In this document: piece by piece, positions 15,801 through 27,790 of the stretch
Layout of the letters: the number at the start of each line of letters is the position of its first letter
How positions within the stretch are numbered: position 1 is the stretch's first letter
Assembly: GCA_030248195.1 (NCBI GenBank)
Contig: JASAND010021267.1
Location: forward strand, 26,294 to 90,293
DNA length: 64,000 bases
Origin: Trissonchulus latispiculum
Taxonomy: Eukaryota > Nematoda > Enoplea > Enoplida > Ironidae
Direction: 5' to 3'
Notes under the pieces: generated by a model
Told to the model about the DNA's origin: nothing
Databases searched by the model: none
Seen by the model: only the letters and a program-made list of their open reading frames with translations
Position numbers and translations under genes: made by a program

Positions 15801-17020
15801 AGAGACCTGAAAATAAAAAAGTCAAGCAAAACATAAACTTAAATAAAGGACAGGCAAGGCAGAGAAGTAGCACAAGACAGTCTTGTTAGATAGCTGGTGA
15901 CGAGCGCAAAGGAGGGGGGCATTGGGGAGAGGTTCGGGGGGAGGGGGGCGGGTCTTACGTACCCTTAAATACAGGACATATTTTCCAGACAGCGATACCG
16001 CCGCGCTGTAGGAACTGACCACAGGCCACTTCCAAGAAAAAGATTGGAACAGCGGCCAGTCCCCAGGTTATCATGTAGGGTATTAGAAAGGCACCTAAAC
16101 AGACACAGGATAAACCCAAACTCATATGGGAGCCCTCAAGACTCCAAAGTATATATTATATTTGCACGAAGTATATACTCAAATGAAGAAATCTCTTGGA
16201 CTATATATATATATATATATACACGATACTTAGGTACGTACGTAATATACTTGAAAGTATATATTATGCCCTCCAGTTTTATATATTTAATATCATTGTA
16301 TTTTACGTTTACCCAAAACTTTCACTCATAAAACCCTATTATTTTGATAAAGATAGGTATACAATATATATATATATATAAAGCATAGCCAACCTACAAC
16401 CTAAGCAACCTGGCTATATATACGTATATACGTACAGTGCGTGATACCCAGCACGGATGTTTTTGTAATCAATCACATTATCACCTTATCAAGAAGTAAA
16501 TAAAATTAACTATACGAACAATTTATAATATAATAAGTATGCTATATATATATACGAATATATATACAAATCTCCATTTAGCTAAAACTGCGACAACAGC
16601 AAAATTGGCATAAAATTTGGAAGGTAGTTTATTTTTCGTTCCCATCTCCGCTCCTTCTTTGTCAGCCAAAAAAAGTTTTTATCTATCAGGCGCCGCCTTT
16701 CTAGGCTTCCTTCTATCTTTTCCCTTCCCTAACAAGGCCGCGCGCGGAAGATTGAACCAGATAAAACCAGTTTCATTCCTTTTTCATGCTGTCAAAAATA
16801 ACAAATAGGTACGGTCTCCAGTCTAAGCTGAACTTTACTTCCTGTCAAAAATGATATAGCTACAGTTAGACTGTTTCAAAGAAATTAAAATTGATCATTC
16901 TAATGCTTAGCTTGCACTATAGCTCAATGTTAAAACCATATTACCCATATTCACTGCCTCTTTTATTTCCTCAACTAACATCAGCATAACTAACTAACAC
17001 CTTCGTATCCACTTAGATCG

Positions 17021-17051
<31 letters not shown>

Positions 17052-20000
17052 AATAGTACGTACGTATATATATACACCGTCCTACCTAAAAGTCTTAAGC
17101 CAATTCAAAAATATATATATATAGGTATAAATCATACATGGGCAAGGACAAATGGGTTAGCCTACACCAGATTTTTGTCGTGCGTGGGTCCTTTAAAGTT
17201 TGGTTGGGGGGGGCGGGGGTAGGACTTTCACTGAAAATTTGCTTCGACCCCTTATTTATATGGGTACGCGCACGCACTCACAATTTGTTATTTATTTATT
17301 TATCGTTTAATGACAGTCTAAGTCTTACGATTGTTGAGTAATTTAAACTCAACGTTGAGATTCCATGTGCTAAAGGAAATTTTAAAAGTTGTCATTTTTC
17401 GCTTGCGCCAAAAAATCTCCCGACAAACGTAAATGAATTTGGACAAATTATACTTTAAAATAACGCTAACTTTAATAATAAGATGTTAAACTGCGGTACC
17501 CTGGAATTAGAATTTTAATTTAGGCGTTTAAAACGTTTTAATTAATTTTTGAAGAATTAAAATTTAGCACGACTTTAGCATCAAATCAAATTTTAATCCT
17601 TCAAAAATTAATTAAAAAGCTTTAAAGGCCTAAATTAGAATTCTAATTCCAAGGCACCGCAGTTTAACGTCTTAGCGTTATTTTAAAGTATATAATATGT
17701 CCAGATTCATCAACGTTTGTCGGAAGATTTTTTGGCGCACGCGAAAAAATGGCAACTTTTAAATTTCCTATGTTTAACACATGAAATCTCAACTTTGAGG
17801 TGAAATTACTCGACAACCCAAAGACTTACGACTGTATTTTTTAAAACTCATTAAAGTACACCACTTGGACAATAAAATATATATATATGTGAAAATCAGC
17901 GAGATGGGAGAAAATCGAAAAATGCACAAAAATAAACCCTCCCTTAACGTCGACTTGAAGCGTTTTTACTGGTTTTTAATTTTAAGTTTCGGACTAAATT
18001 TGCTCTTGAAACTTTGTATTCATTTCCTTGAACAGTTAAGAAGCTTTTATATTCAAGTGAGTAGTTTGTTAGAGAAATAGAGCTAATGTATCCTTGAACA
18101 GTTAAGCACGCATTTTAGTTAACGTTACGCTAACATTAACATTAGCATTTAAAACATTACGAAAAATTACATTAAAAACATTACATTAAAACATTATGAA
18201 ATTTTCAAGCAAAGTCTGGAGCTTTATGAGATATTTTCGGTAAAAAGTAGCGCCGCAGGCAAAACTTTTTCGAAATATTTATTCGCGCTGCTGCTACTCA
18301 TTAAAAATTTTTCTTTTGTCTCCGATTTCGGGAGGGCATGCCCCCCCTCGCCCCCCCCCTGGCTACGCACATGTGCGTCTGCGTTGGTATTTTGACAGTA
18401 CGCGTTTTCCGTCTGCGTTGGTATTTTGACAGCGCGCGTCCTGCGTCTGCGTTGGTATTTTGACAGCGCGCGTCCTGCGTCTGCGTGGGTATTTTGACAG
18501 TGCGCGTTTTCCGTCTGCGTGGGTATTTTGAAAGCGAGCGACCTGCGTCTGCGTGGGTATTTTGACAGCGTGCGCCCTGCGTCTGTGTGGGTATTTCAAA
18601 GGCGCGCTTTGCGCGCCTTGCCTCTGCGTGGGTCCTTTATTTTGCCTTGCGTGGGTGCGTGGGTCCAGCCTACACCGGTGTAGGCGTGGTGTAGGCGTTG
18701 CCCATGCGTGGTATAAATATGCCAATGCTGCACGATTTAGACAAAACTAAAAAATTATTCATAAATCCTACAGTCCAAAGACCAAAACCTTTGAATTTCT
18801 GATTTCCTGGGCCCTTTTGCCCCTATTATGAATTACGGCGGAAACAAAAGTCAACTGTTGCTCAGTTAGGTCATAAAAAGGTTTCCCGAATTCACATTTT
18901 TACTCTAGATTATTATGTCTATCGAGCCTAAGCATTAAGCATGTAGGTGAGATGATAGTAACATAACGTACATACGTATGCATTTTTATAAACATACGTA
19001 CACACATATTTTCTTTTTAACTACTTAATTTTTAACTTCTTAATCACCGAACGTACGTACATACGTACTGTATATACAAATATGAACTTCAGGCAAAAAC
19101 CAGATAGAAAAGTCTTGTTTGTAAGCAAATGAGTACGTGCATATATATACGTGAGTATCGTTTCCTCAGATATTATATATATAAATAAATATATATAACT
19201 CAAAACGTAAATACGTATAAAAGTTAGAAGCATTTGGGTGGCGGAAAGTCATGTGGAAAATTGGAGAATATTGATGACTCTCCCAGAAGACAGCCAGCCA
19301 ACCAGCTTCGAATTTTAGCCAGGCTGCTTTTTGCTATATATATACGTATATATATATACGCATACACGTATATGTACGTAGATATATAAATATACAAAAA
19401 ACAAAAATGCGGATATTTTGCGCTTTCTCCCCCCCCCAGTCCTAACTTTTGATTTTTTGACCAATAACTTTGAAATTTGATGAATTTGGTGTGGGTGCAT
19501 ATATACTGGAGGCTGATAAATTCAAAAATTCAAAATTTTTAAATAAATTAAATTTAAAATTTTAGTTTGGTAAGGGAGGACCAAGAGAACCAAAGAAAAT
19601 TCTTAAAAAATTTTGCTGAAAACTTGCATACAGGGATTTTCTGGGGCACTTGAGCGCGAATCTGAAATCCGTTTTTCAATTCAGCTTTTCGTTAGCTCAG
19701 TATAAGCTAAAGTTATAAGCTTAACATGTAAGCTTATACTGAGCTAACAAAAAGCTGAATCGAAAAACGGATTTCAGATTCGTGTTCAGCGCCCCAGAAA
19801 ACATTTGTATGCAAGTTTTCAGCAAAATTTCTTTCAAAAAATTTTTTGGTTCCACTTGGTCACCTCCCCCTTCCAAAATTTTTTAAAATTTTTTAACATT
19901 TGAATTCATCAGCCTCCAGTATGCACCCATATCAAATTTCACAGTACGTATATATATAATTGGTCTTAAAAATCAAAAGTTAGGGCCGGCTGGGGGGGGG

Positions 20001-23000
20001 GGGTAAAGCGCAAAAGACCCCAAAAATGCTCCTTCGTCGCATGTAAAATACATATGAGTCCCCAGAATGCAGGTTGTAGAATAGCAGAAGACAAGATCCA
20101 GCATGTAAAATATATATATACATATGAGTGGAGTGGGGTTGTAAAAGAATGAAGACAAGCTGCATCGGCGAACCATATGAGCCTGCCCTATAACGCCCTA
20201 ATATACAACCTGCCTTTGGGGACTTATGCATACATGCATTTTACACTCATATTTATTCACATATTCACATATTTACTCATACATATATATATACATGCAT
20301 TTTACATGCGACGAAGGAGCATGTTTGTTTTCTTGTCATCAATTCTTTTACATGCTCTCTACATTATAAGTAAATATAAACATATTTAAACATATATAAA
20401 ACAAAAACACAGACTATGTTCTAGACAGATGTTGTAGCTAGCAACGTATTTTTAGCTAAATTATATAGGGTCTTTTCCAGATTACCCCCCCCGCCACTCA
20501 AAGTTCTTAAAACTCGACCAAACGAGCTGAAATTTGGTGTGGGTATGTTTTCGACCACGCTGAGTTCAAATATCGCAAAATTTTTCGATTTCGCGAAATT
20601 CGATTTTTTTCGATTTCAAGGGGGGACCAAGAGTAACCGAAGAAGTTTTCGTCCTCGATTTTGCTGAAAAGTTGTATATAGGGGTTTTCTGGGCCGCAGA
20701 ACAGGAATCTGAAGTCCGTTTTTGATTCAGCTTCTCGTTTGCTTGATATAAGCTAAAGTTGTAAGCTTAAATTGTAAGCTTATGCTGAGCTAACGAAAAT
20801 CTGAATCGAAAAACGGACTTCAGATTCGTGTTCTGCGGCCCAGAAAACACCTATATACAACTTTTCAGCAAAATCGAAGACAAAAATTTTTCGGTTACCC
20901 TTGGCCCCCCCTAGAAATCGAAAAAATCGAAAAAAATCGAATTTCGCGAAATCGAAAAATTTTGCGATATTTGAACTCAACGTGATCGAAAACATACCCA
21001 CACCAAATTTCAGCTCATTTGGTCGAGTTTTAAGAACTTTGAGTGGTGGGGGGGTAATCTGGAAAAGACTCATTATATATAATATACGTATGTATCAACT
21101 TGAATGACAAAAACTTATATGCACAATGCATTAGCTTCCCTTGTGTTCCTATTCTATTCCTTCAGAATCCAAGGAAAAGCAGACTTTTATATATGTATAT
21201 ACAAGTAATAAAAATGCTCCTCCGGAGCATGAAAAAGTAATATGGGTAGTGGTGAGGTTGTAAAATCAAGAAAGGACTAGTCTTAAAAATGCTTAATATG
21301 GGGCTAGGCTCAAAAAAAGAAGAGGACTAGGTTGTGGGCGAATTAATATGGGCACAGCTTCGCCGAGCAACCCATATTCGCGGACTGAAAAAGTTATGTA
21401 TATATATTACATATGTATATATACGTACCAGTGTTCAGATTTAGTTACGGTACGTAAATAATATACGACTATGATAAACTAGTTTTAGTGGAAGCAAACA
21501 TTTCTTTCGGTAAACTCTTAATATTTATCTACTGAGCGTTTTAACCATTTATAAGAAAAGTATATATTTCAACTAGGGATGGGCGCGGAAAAAAAAGGAC
21601 TGGAAAAAAAAGGTTTTTTCCGTTTTTTTCCATTTTTTTCCGATGGGGTGGAAAAAAATGGAAAAATATTCCTAATGTTATTTTGACGATTTTTACAATG
21701 AAATATCATGTTTTCTGAGCTTTTCCTGCAATTTCACACTATTTACAACCTTTTCCGTGGGTCATAGTAGGTGGGGGTATGTTAAATCTGACGAAATTGT
21801 ATTTGGGTTTTTTCCGCGCATCGGAAAAAAATGGAAAAATATTCGGGACATGTTCTGAAAGTTAATTTATGACCTCAGAACATTAAGAAACTATCAAAAA
21901 CAGTGTTTAATGAGGTAAAAATACGATATTCATGAATTTGAGCTAATTTTTGGATTTCACATTTTTCCCTTGGAATGTGGAAATTATTGCATAACTCAGG
22001 TAGTGTTATATAATAATTCCATACCTAACAGTTTAGTGTTCAACCAAAACTGTTAAAAAATCTAGAATTGTTTACTTTACGAAGCGCGTTACCTACGAAA
22101 ACCACAAACTGGGTCTAGTATAACCGCCAAGGTATACAGAAGTCACCTGTCCTTTGCTTTACAGCGTCACCCGCTGAAAATATTTGATTCCTATAATCAA
22201 TACTGGAATCTTTTTAAGCGCTTGTGTTATTGCATTACCCTTGTGGGGCTACTAAATATCGTAAAAACTGCTTCTGCGCATGCAAAAACATGAAATAACG
22301 CAACTTTTAGCACATTGTGTAATTTTGGAGTGACCGGAAAAAAAGGAAAAAAATGGAAAAAAATGGAAAAAAAACCGGAAAAAAAAGGTTTTTTTTCCGG
22401 CAATCTTTTTTTTCCGGAAAAAAACCAACCCTGATTTCAACACTAACTTCAGGATTAGGACTCTCTCCGACGATCTTCTATTTCTATTCAACCGTTAGCG
22501 TTACAATCATAGCCTTGGTTTTTTCTCGTTGCTTGTCGTAGTCCAGCACAACCAAATTAGTTTACGTATATATAACTGCTGGAATTGTAATTATTGACTG
22601 ACATTAATTGCTTTGTATATATATGGCAATCGCCATGGCGAAGCGTGAAAGCCCGCGAATATGGGTTGCTCGGCGAAGCTGTGCCCATATTAATTCGCCC
22701 ACAACCTAGTCCTCTTCTTTTTTTGAACCTAGCCCCATATTAAGCATTTTTAAGACTAGTCCTCTCTTGATTTTACAACCTCACAACTACCCATATTACT
22801 TTTTCATGCTCCGGAGGAGCATTTTTATTACTTGTATATTGTTTGGCTAAGAGTCAATTAGGACGTATTAATCAATAAACTACGACGTAACTTAATCCTT
22901 ATGCCCATAAATTGTGCAACTTACCAGAAAACGTATTGTCTGCTAAAAATTGAAAGGTTGCATACACTAAAACTTTGCTTCAGAAAACTTAGAACCTAGT

Positions 23001-26000
23001 CATCTGGCTTTTTCCTAGGCAAAAATTTCTGGGGGGGGGGGGAAGTCTGGGGGGCGGTCCGGATTTCTTTGGGGGGAGAAAAGTTTTTCAAAAATTCTTA
23101 AAAAATAGCAATTTTTTGCTGCTGAGCTAAATAATTAACTATTTTGACCTAAATTTAAGCTTAAAATAGCTAAAAATGCTTAAAAATCCGGCGATGCCGG
23201 AAAAAGTTTTCAAAATTTACCCCTCAAACCCCTATTATTCCGGGCAATTTAGAGTTCTGGGGGGGAAGGCCCCAATCCAGGGGGAGCGATTCTGGGGTGG
23301 GGGGGCAACCCAAGTCCCCGCCCCACCCCCCTGTAGGAAATAGCCAGGTCACCCGCCTACCCACAGGTCGGTGAGGCCACTTTTTGTGGGTGGCATAATG
23401 ACAAAAGTTGATTGCCTCGCCAAGGGCTTTCATTTGACACCAAACTTGGTCACTTTTGAAGACTTTCATTTTTGACACACACCGGACCCACAGTGGGCGG
23501 GGCACCCACCCACAGGTCGGTGGGGCCCCTTTTGTGGGTGGCATAATGACAAAAGTTGATCGCTTCGCCAAGGGCTTTCATTTGATACCAAACTTGACCA
23601 CTTTTGAAGACTTTCATTTTTGACCCACACCGGACCCACAGTGGGTGGGGCACCCACCCACAGGTCGGTGGGGCCACTTTTTGTGGGTGGCATAATGACA
23701 AAAATTGATCGCCTCGTCAAGGGCTTTCATTTGATACCAAACTTGACCACTTTTGAAGACTTTCATTTTTGACCCACACCGGACCCACTGTGGATGGGCG
23801 CTGTGGGTCAGGGGTCGCATCCACCGACCTCAGCAGTATGCTCATCGTTTTCAGCGACCCCGATTTACTATATATGGGTACTACCCCAAGGCCGAAAAAC
23901 GCCATTTTTAGTGACTTTTAGGCCATTTCTAGTAAAAGTGGTAAACTTTTCGCCAAAACAGGTGAAAAAATGCAAAGTTTGGGCCCATCTCCTGAAAGGT
24001 CCAGAGCGAAATTAAAAAATCCCCCTCGTTACATTCCGCGCATAGTCCGAAATATTCAAATAAAACAAACCAAACCGATCTAGCTGCTAACCTGTGAAAA
24101 AAGTCGATCACAACCGAAGTGCCAAAATAGCGAAAGTCCGACTTTGAGGCCTTGGCACAGAGCCAAAATTGGCCAGGTGCCAAAATGACCAAAAAAAGGT
24201 TGCATGGGAGGACCCTGCCTACCAACATATAATAGTAGTATTGGGCCAAAATGCCCATATCGTTCCAACACTGCGCTGACATATGCACTTCCGAAAAGCG
24301 TTATTAACCAAGAAAAAAAACGCACGGTAACTCCCGCCTAGTGCAAAATTTCGAAGTCTGGAATTTTAACCAAAAGTATGGTGATACTTGTAGTACTGCT
24401 CGAGTACTTTACGATGGTAACCTTTTTACCCCTCCCGGACCTCTAATTAGCTGGCACCAGGCCAACACTGTCTCCAGGGGGCCGCGCAGACGCCTTTATA
24501 CCCATATTATGTAGGGGCGCTATCGCGCCCCTACATAATATAGACTTGGATATTGTCCAGATTTAAAGTTGAAACAAAGTTTTCTTCTCATTTCTGAGCT
24601 TTTGCTTAAGCACCATCTCTAGCCTTCCTTTCACAGGAAAAAAAGGAAGTTTCCGCTTCCCCGCCTCACTGGGCGATATGTTGCGCCAGCATATACGTAT
24701 ATTATGTAGGGGCGCGACAGCGCCCCTGCATAATATGGGTATAAAGGCGTCTGCGCGGCCCCCTGGAGACAGTGTTGGCCTGGTGCCAGCTAATTAGAGG
24801 TCCGGGAGGGGTAAAAAGGTTACCATCGTAAACAACTCGAGTAGTACTACAAGTACCACCATACTTTTGGTTCGAATTCGAAACTTCGAATTTTTGCACT
24901 AGGCGATAGCATACATTAACACGGGGTCCGATTCTGGGGGGGTTTACCCTGACCTCGGCGAGGGGTCTACCCCTGAAAAATTCCAAAATTTTAAGGGGGT
25001 CTGCTCCGAAATTAGCAAAACCTGCGAATTTTTAACGTTTTTGACCAGAAATTTGTAAAAAATTACAATTTTTAGCGATTTTTAAGAAATTTTTTGAAAA
25101 AATCGCTGAGGGGTCTACCCTTTTTTGCTTTCTGGAGGAGAGGGTCTGCCCTTTTTTCCTTTTTGCTGAGGGGGTGTGCCCGTTTTTTGTCGGGCTGGGG
25201 GGGGGGTCTGCACCCCCCCCCATTCCCCCCCACGTTATCCTATGCACCGTGCGTTTGTTTTTTTTTCTCGGTGAATAACGCTTATTGGAAATGCATTTTA
25301 CGGCTAAGTGTTGGAACGATGTGGGCATTTTGGCACCATACTACTATTGTATGTTGGTAGACAGGATCCCCCCATGCTACCTTTTTTTGGTCATTTTGGC
25401 ACCTGGCCAATTTTGGCTCTGTGCCAAGGTCCCAAAGTCGGACTTTCGCTATTTTTCGCAAATTTTGGTCACACTTTTCTAGAACTGGGTAGAAGCTGGA
25501 GAGGTCTAGTATCTTTTGTTGAAAATTACCAGTAGGGGTGCATAAAGTAACGAGGGGGATTTTTTAATTTTGCTCCCTAGCTTTCAGGAGATGGGCCCAA
25601 ACTTTGCATTTTTTTGGCCTGTTTGGGCGAAAAGTTTCTAAGTCCCACTTTTACCAGAAATGGCCTAAAAGTCACTAAAAATGGCGTTTTTCGGCCTGGG
25701 GGTTGTGCCCATATATAGTAAATCAGGGTCGCTGAAAACGATGAGCATACTGCCGATACCGCCCGAAGTGACCACTGGTCAGCATGGCTCCCGTGGTTCC
25801 TCGCCCAGGATCAAAGTTGGGAAAACTCACTCTAAACAGCGTTTTTCGGCGTCTTCGTCGGGGGCATATATATACGCTGGCTTTTTCCTACAGGGGGGTC
25901 ACTGGTCACTACAGCCTATGGGGCCTATTGACCACTGGTCAAACGGCCTAAAACTGCGTTTTTCGGCGTTTTGGTCGGGGGCATATATAGTAAATCGACT

Positions 26001-27750
26001 ACGCTCGTTTCAATGGGCATATCGCCGAAACCGACGGAAGTGACCACTGGCCACTACAGCCTATGGGGCCTATTGACCACTGGTCAAACGGCCTAAAACT
26101 GCGTTTTTCGGCGTTTTGGTCGGGGGCATATATAGTAAATCGACTACGCTCGTTTCAATGGGCATATCGCCGAAACCGACGGAAGTGACCACTGGTCACT
26201 ACAGCCTATGGGGCCTATTGACCACTGGTCAAACGGCCTAAAACTGCGTTTTTCGGCGTTTTGGTCGGGGGCATATATAGTAAATCGACTACGCTCGTTT
26301 CAATGGACATATCGCCGAAACCGACGGAAGTGACCACTGGTCACTACAGCCTATGGGGCCTATTGACCACTGGTCAAACGGCCTAAAACTGCGTTTTTCG
26401 GCGTTTTGGTCGGGGGCATATATAGTAAATCGACTACGCTCGTTTCAATGGGCATATCACCGAAACCGACGGAAGTGACCACTGGTCACTACAGCCTATG
26501 GGGCCTTTGACCACTGGTCAAACGGCCTAAAACTGCGTTTTTCGGCGTTTTGGTCGGGGGCATATATAGTAAATCGACTACGCTCGTTTCAATGGGCATA
26601 TCGCCGAAACCGACGGAAGTGACCACTGGTCACTACAGCCTACGGGGCCTATTGACCACTGGTCAAACGGCCTAAAACGGCATTTTTCGGCGTTTTGGTA
26701 GGGGGCATATATAGTAAATCGACTACGCTCGTTTCAATGGGCATATTGCCGAAATTGAGGGAAGTGACCTGTGGTCACTACGGTCTATGGGCCCTATTGA
26801 CCAGTGGTCAAACCCCTTAGCGTTTTCGGCGTTTTGTTGGGGGGCATATATTGTAAATCGACTACGCTCGTTTAGCATGGCACTGTTCAAGCTCCTTGTA
26901 TCCATTACCGCATTGCTGGAAAGGGATCCTTTAAAATGACAGAAGGACAAGAAATAAAAATGCTCCTCTGGAGCATGAAAAAGTAATATGGGTGATGGTT
27001 AGGTTGCAAAATCAAGAGAGGACTAGTCTTTAAAATGCTTAATATGGGGCTAGGTTAAAAAATAGAAGAGGACTAGGTTGTGAGCGAATTAATATGGGCA
27101 CAGCTTCGCCGAACAACCCATATTCGCGGGATTTCACGTTCCGTCTTAGCTTAGAGCTATCAATGTCAGTCAATAAAAAATTTAAACAGTTGAATACTCA
27201 TCGAATATAGCTGTTTGCATGTACTGTTAGACTAGCTGCTAGGATTATATACGTAAATTATCATAATTTTGTTGTGTTGAAGTACCGCAGGCTTTACTAA
27301 TAGGAGAAGTCTAAGGATATGATGCTAAAGCTATTGGTCCAAGTCAGGAGGAAATAGAAGATCGTGGGAGAGTCCTAAAGTATTCTTGAATATAAATTTT
27401 CCGTATAAATGGATACGTAAAATGCGCTGGTTAGTATGAAGCACTTATCGAAGAAAACGTTTGCTAAAATAAAAGTTCGAATAAAGCTCGACACATACCG
27501 TAGCTGTAGGTTATTTATGAACTATAAACCAAATGTATCGTGGATATGCATAATAATTTACATTTATAAACCGCGAATATGGGTTGTTCGGCGAAGCTGT
27601 GCCCATATTAATTCGCTCACAATCTAGTCCTCTTCTATTTTTTAACCTAGCCCCATATTAAGCATTTTAAAGACTAGTCCTCTCTTGATTTTGCAACCTA
27701 ACCATCACCCATATTACTTTTTCATGCTCCAGAGGAGCATTTTTATTTCT

Positions 27751-27790
<40 letters not shown>

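Noticed and set aside
15288..16094. Duplicate exon 2 as an assembly artefact
   Set aside because: The copies differ at about a quarter of their bases and flanking introns are unrelated, so they are real and old.
18363..18725. 120-codon frame over the minisatellite as a repeat protein
   Set aside because: The 34-bp unit is not a multiple of three and the frame arises from low stop density.
23353..23800. CRISPR-like regular array
   Set aside because: The repeats are contiguous 148-bp satellite units without distinct spacers, in an animal genome.
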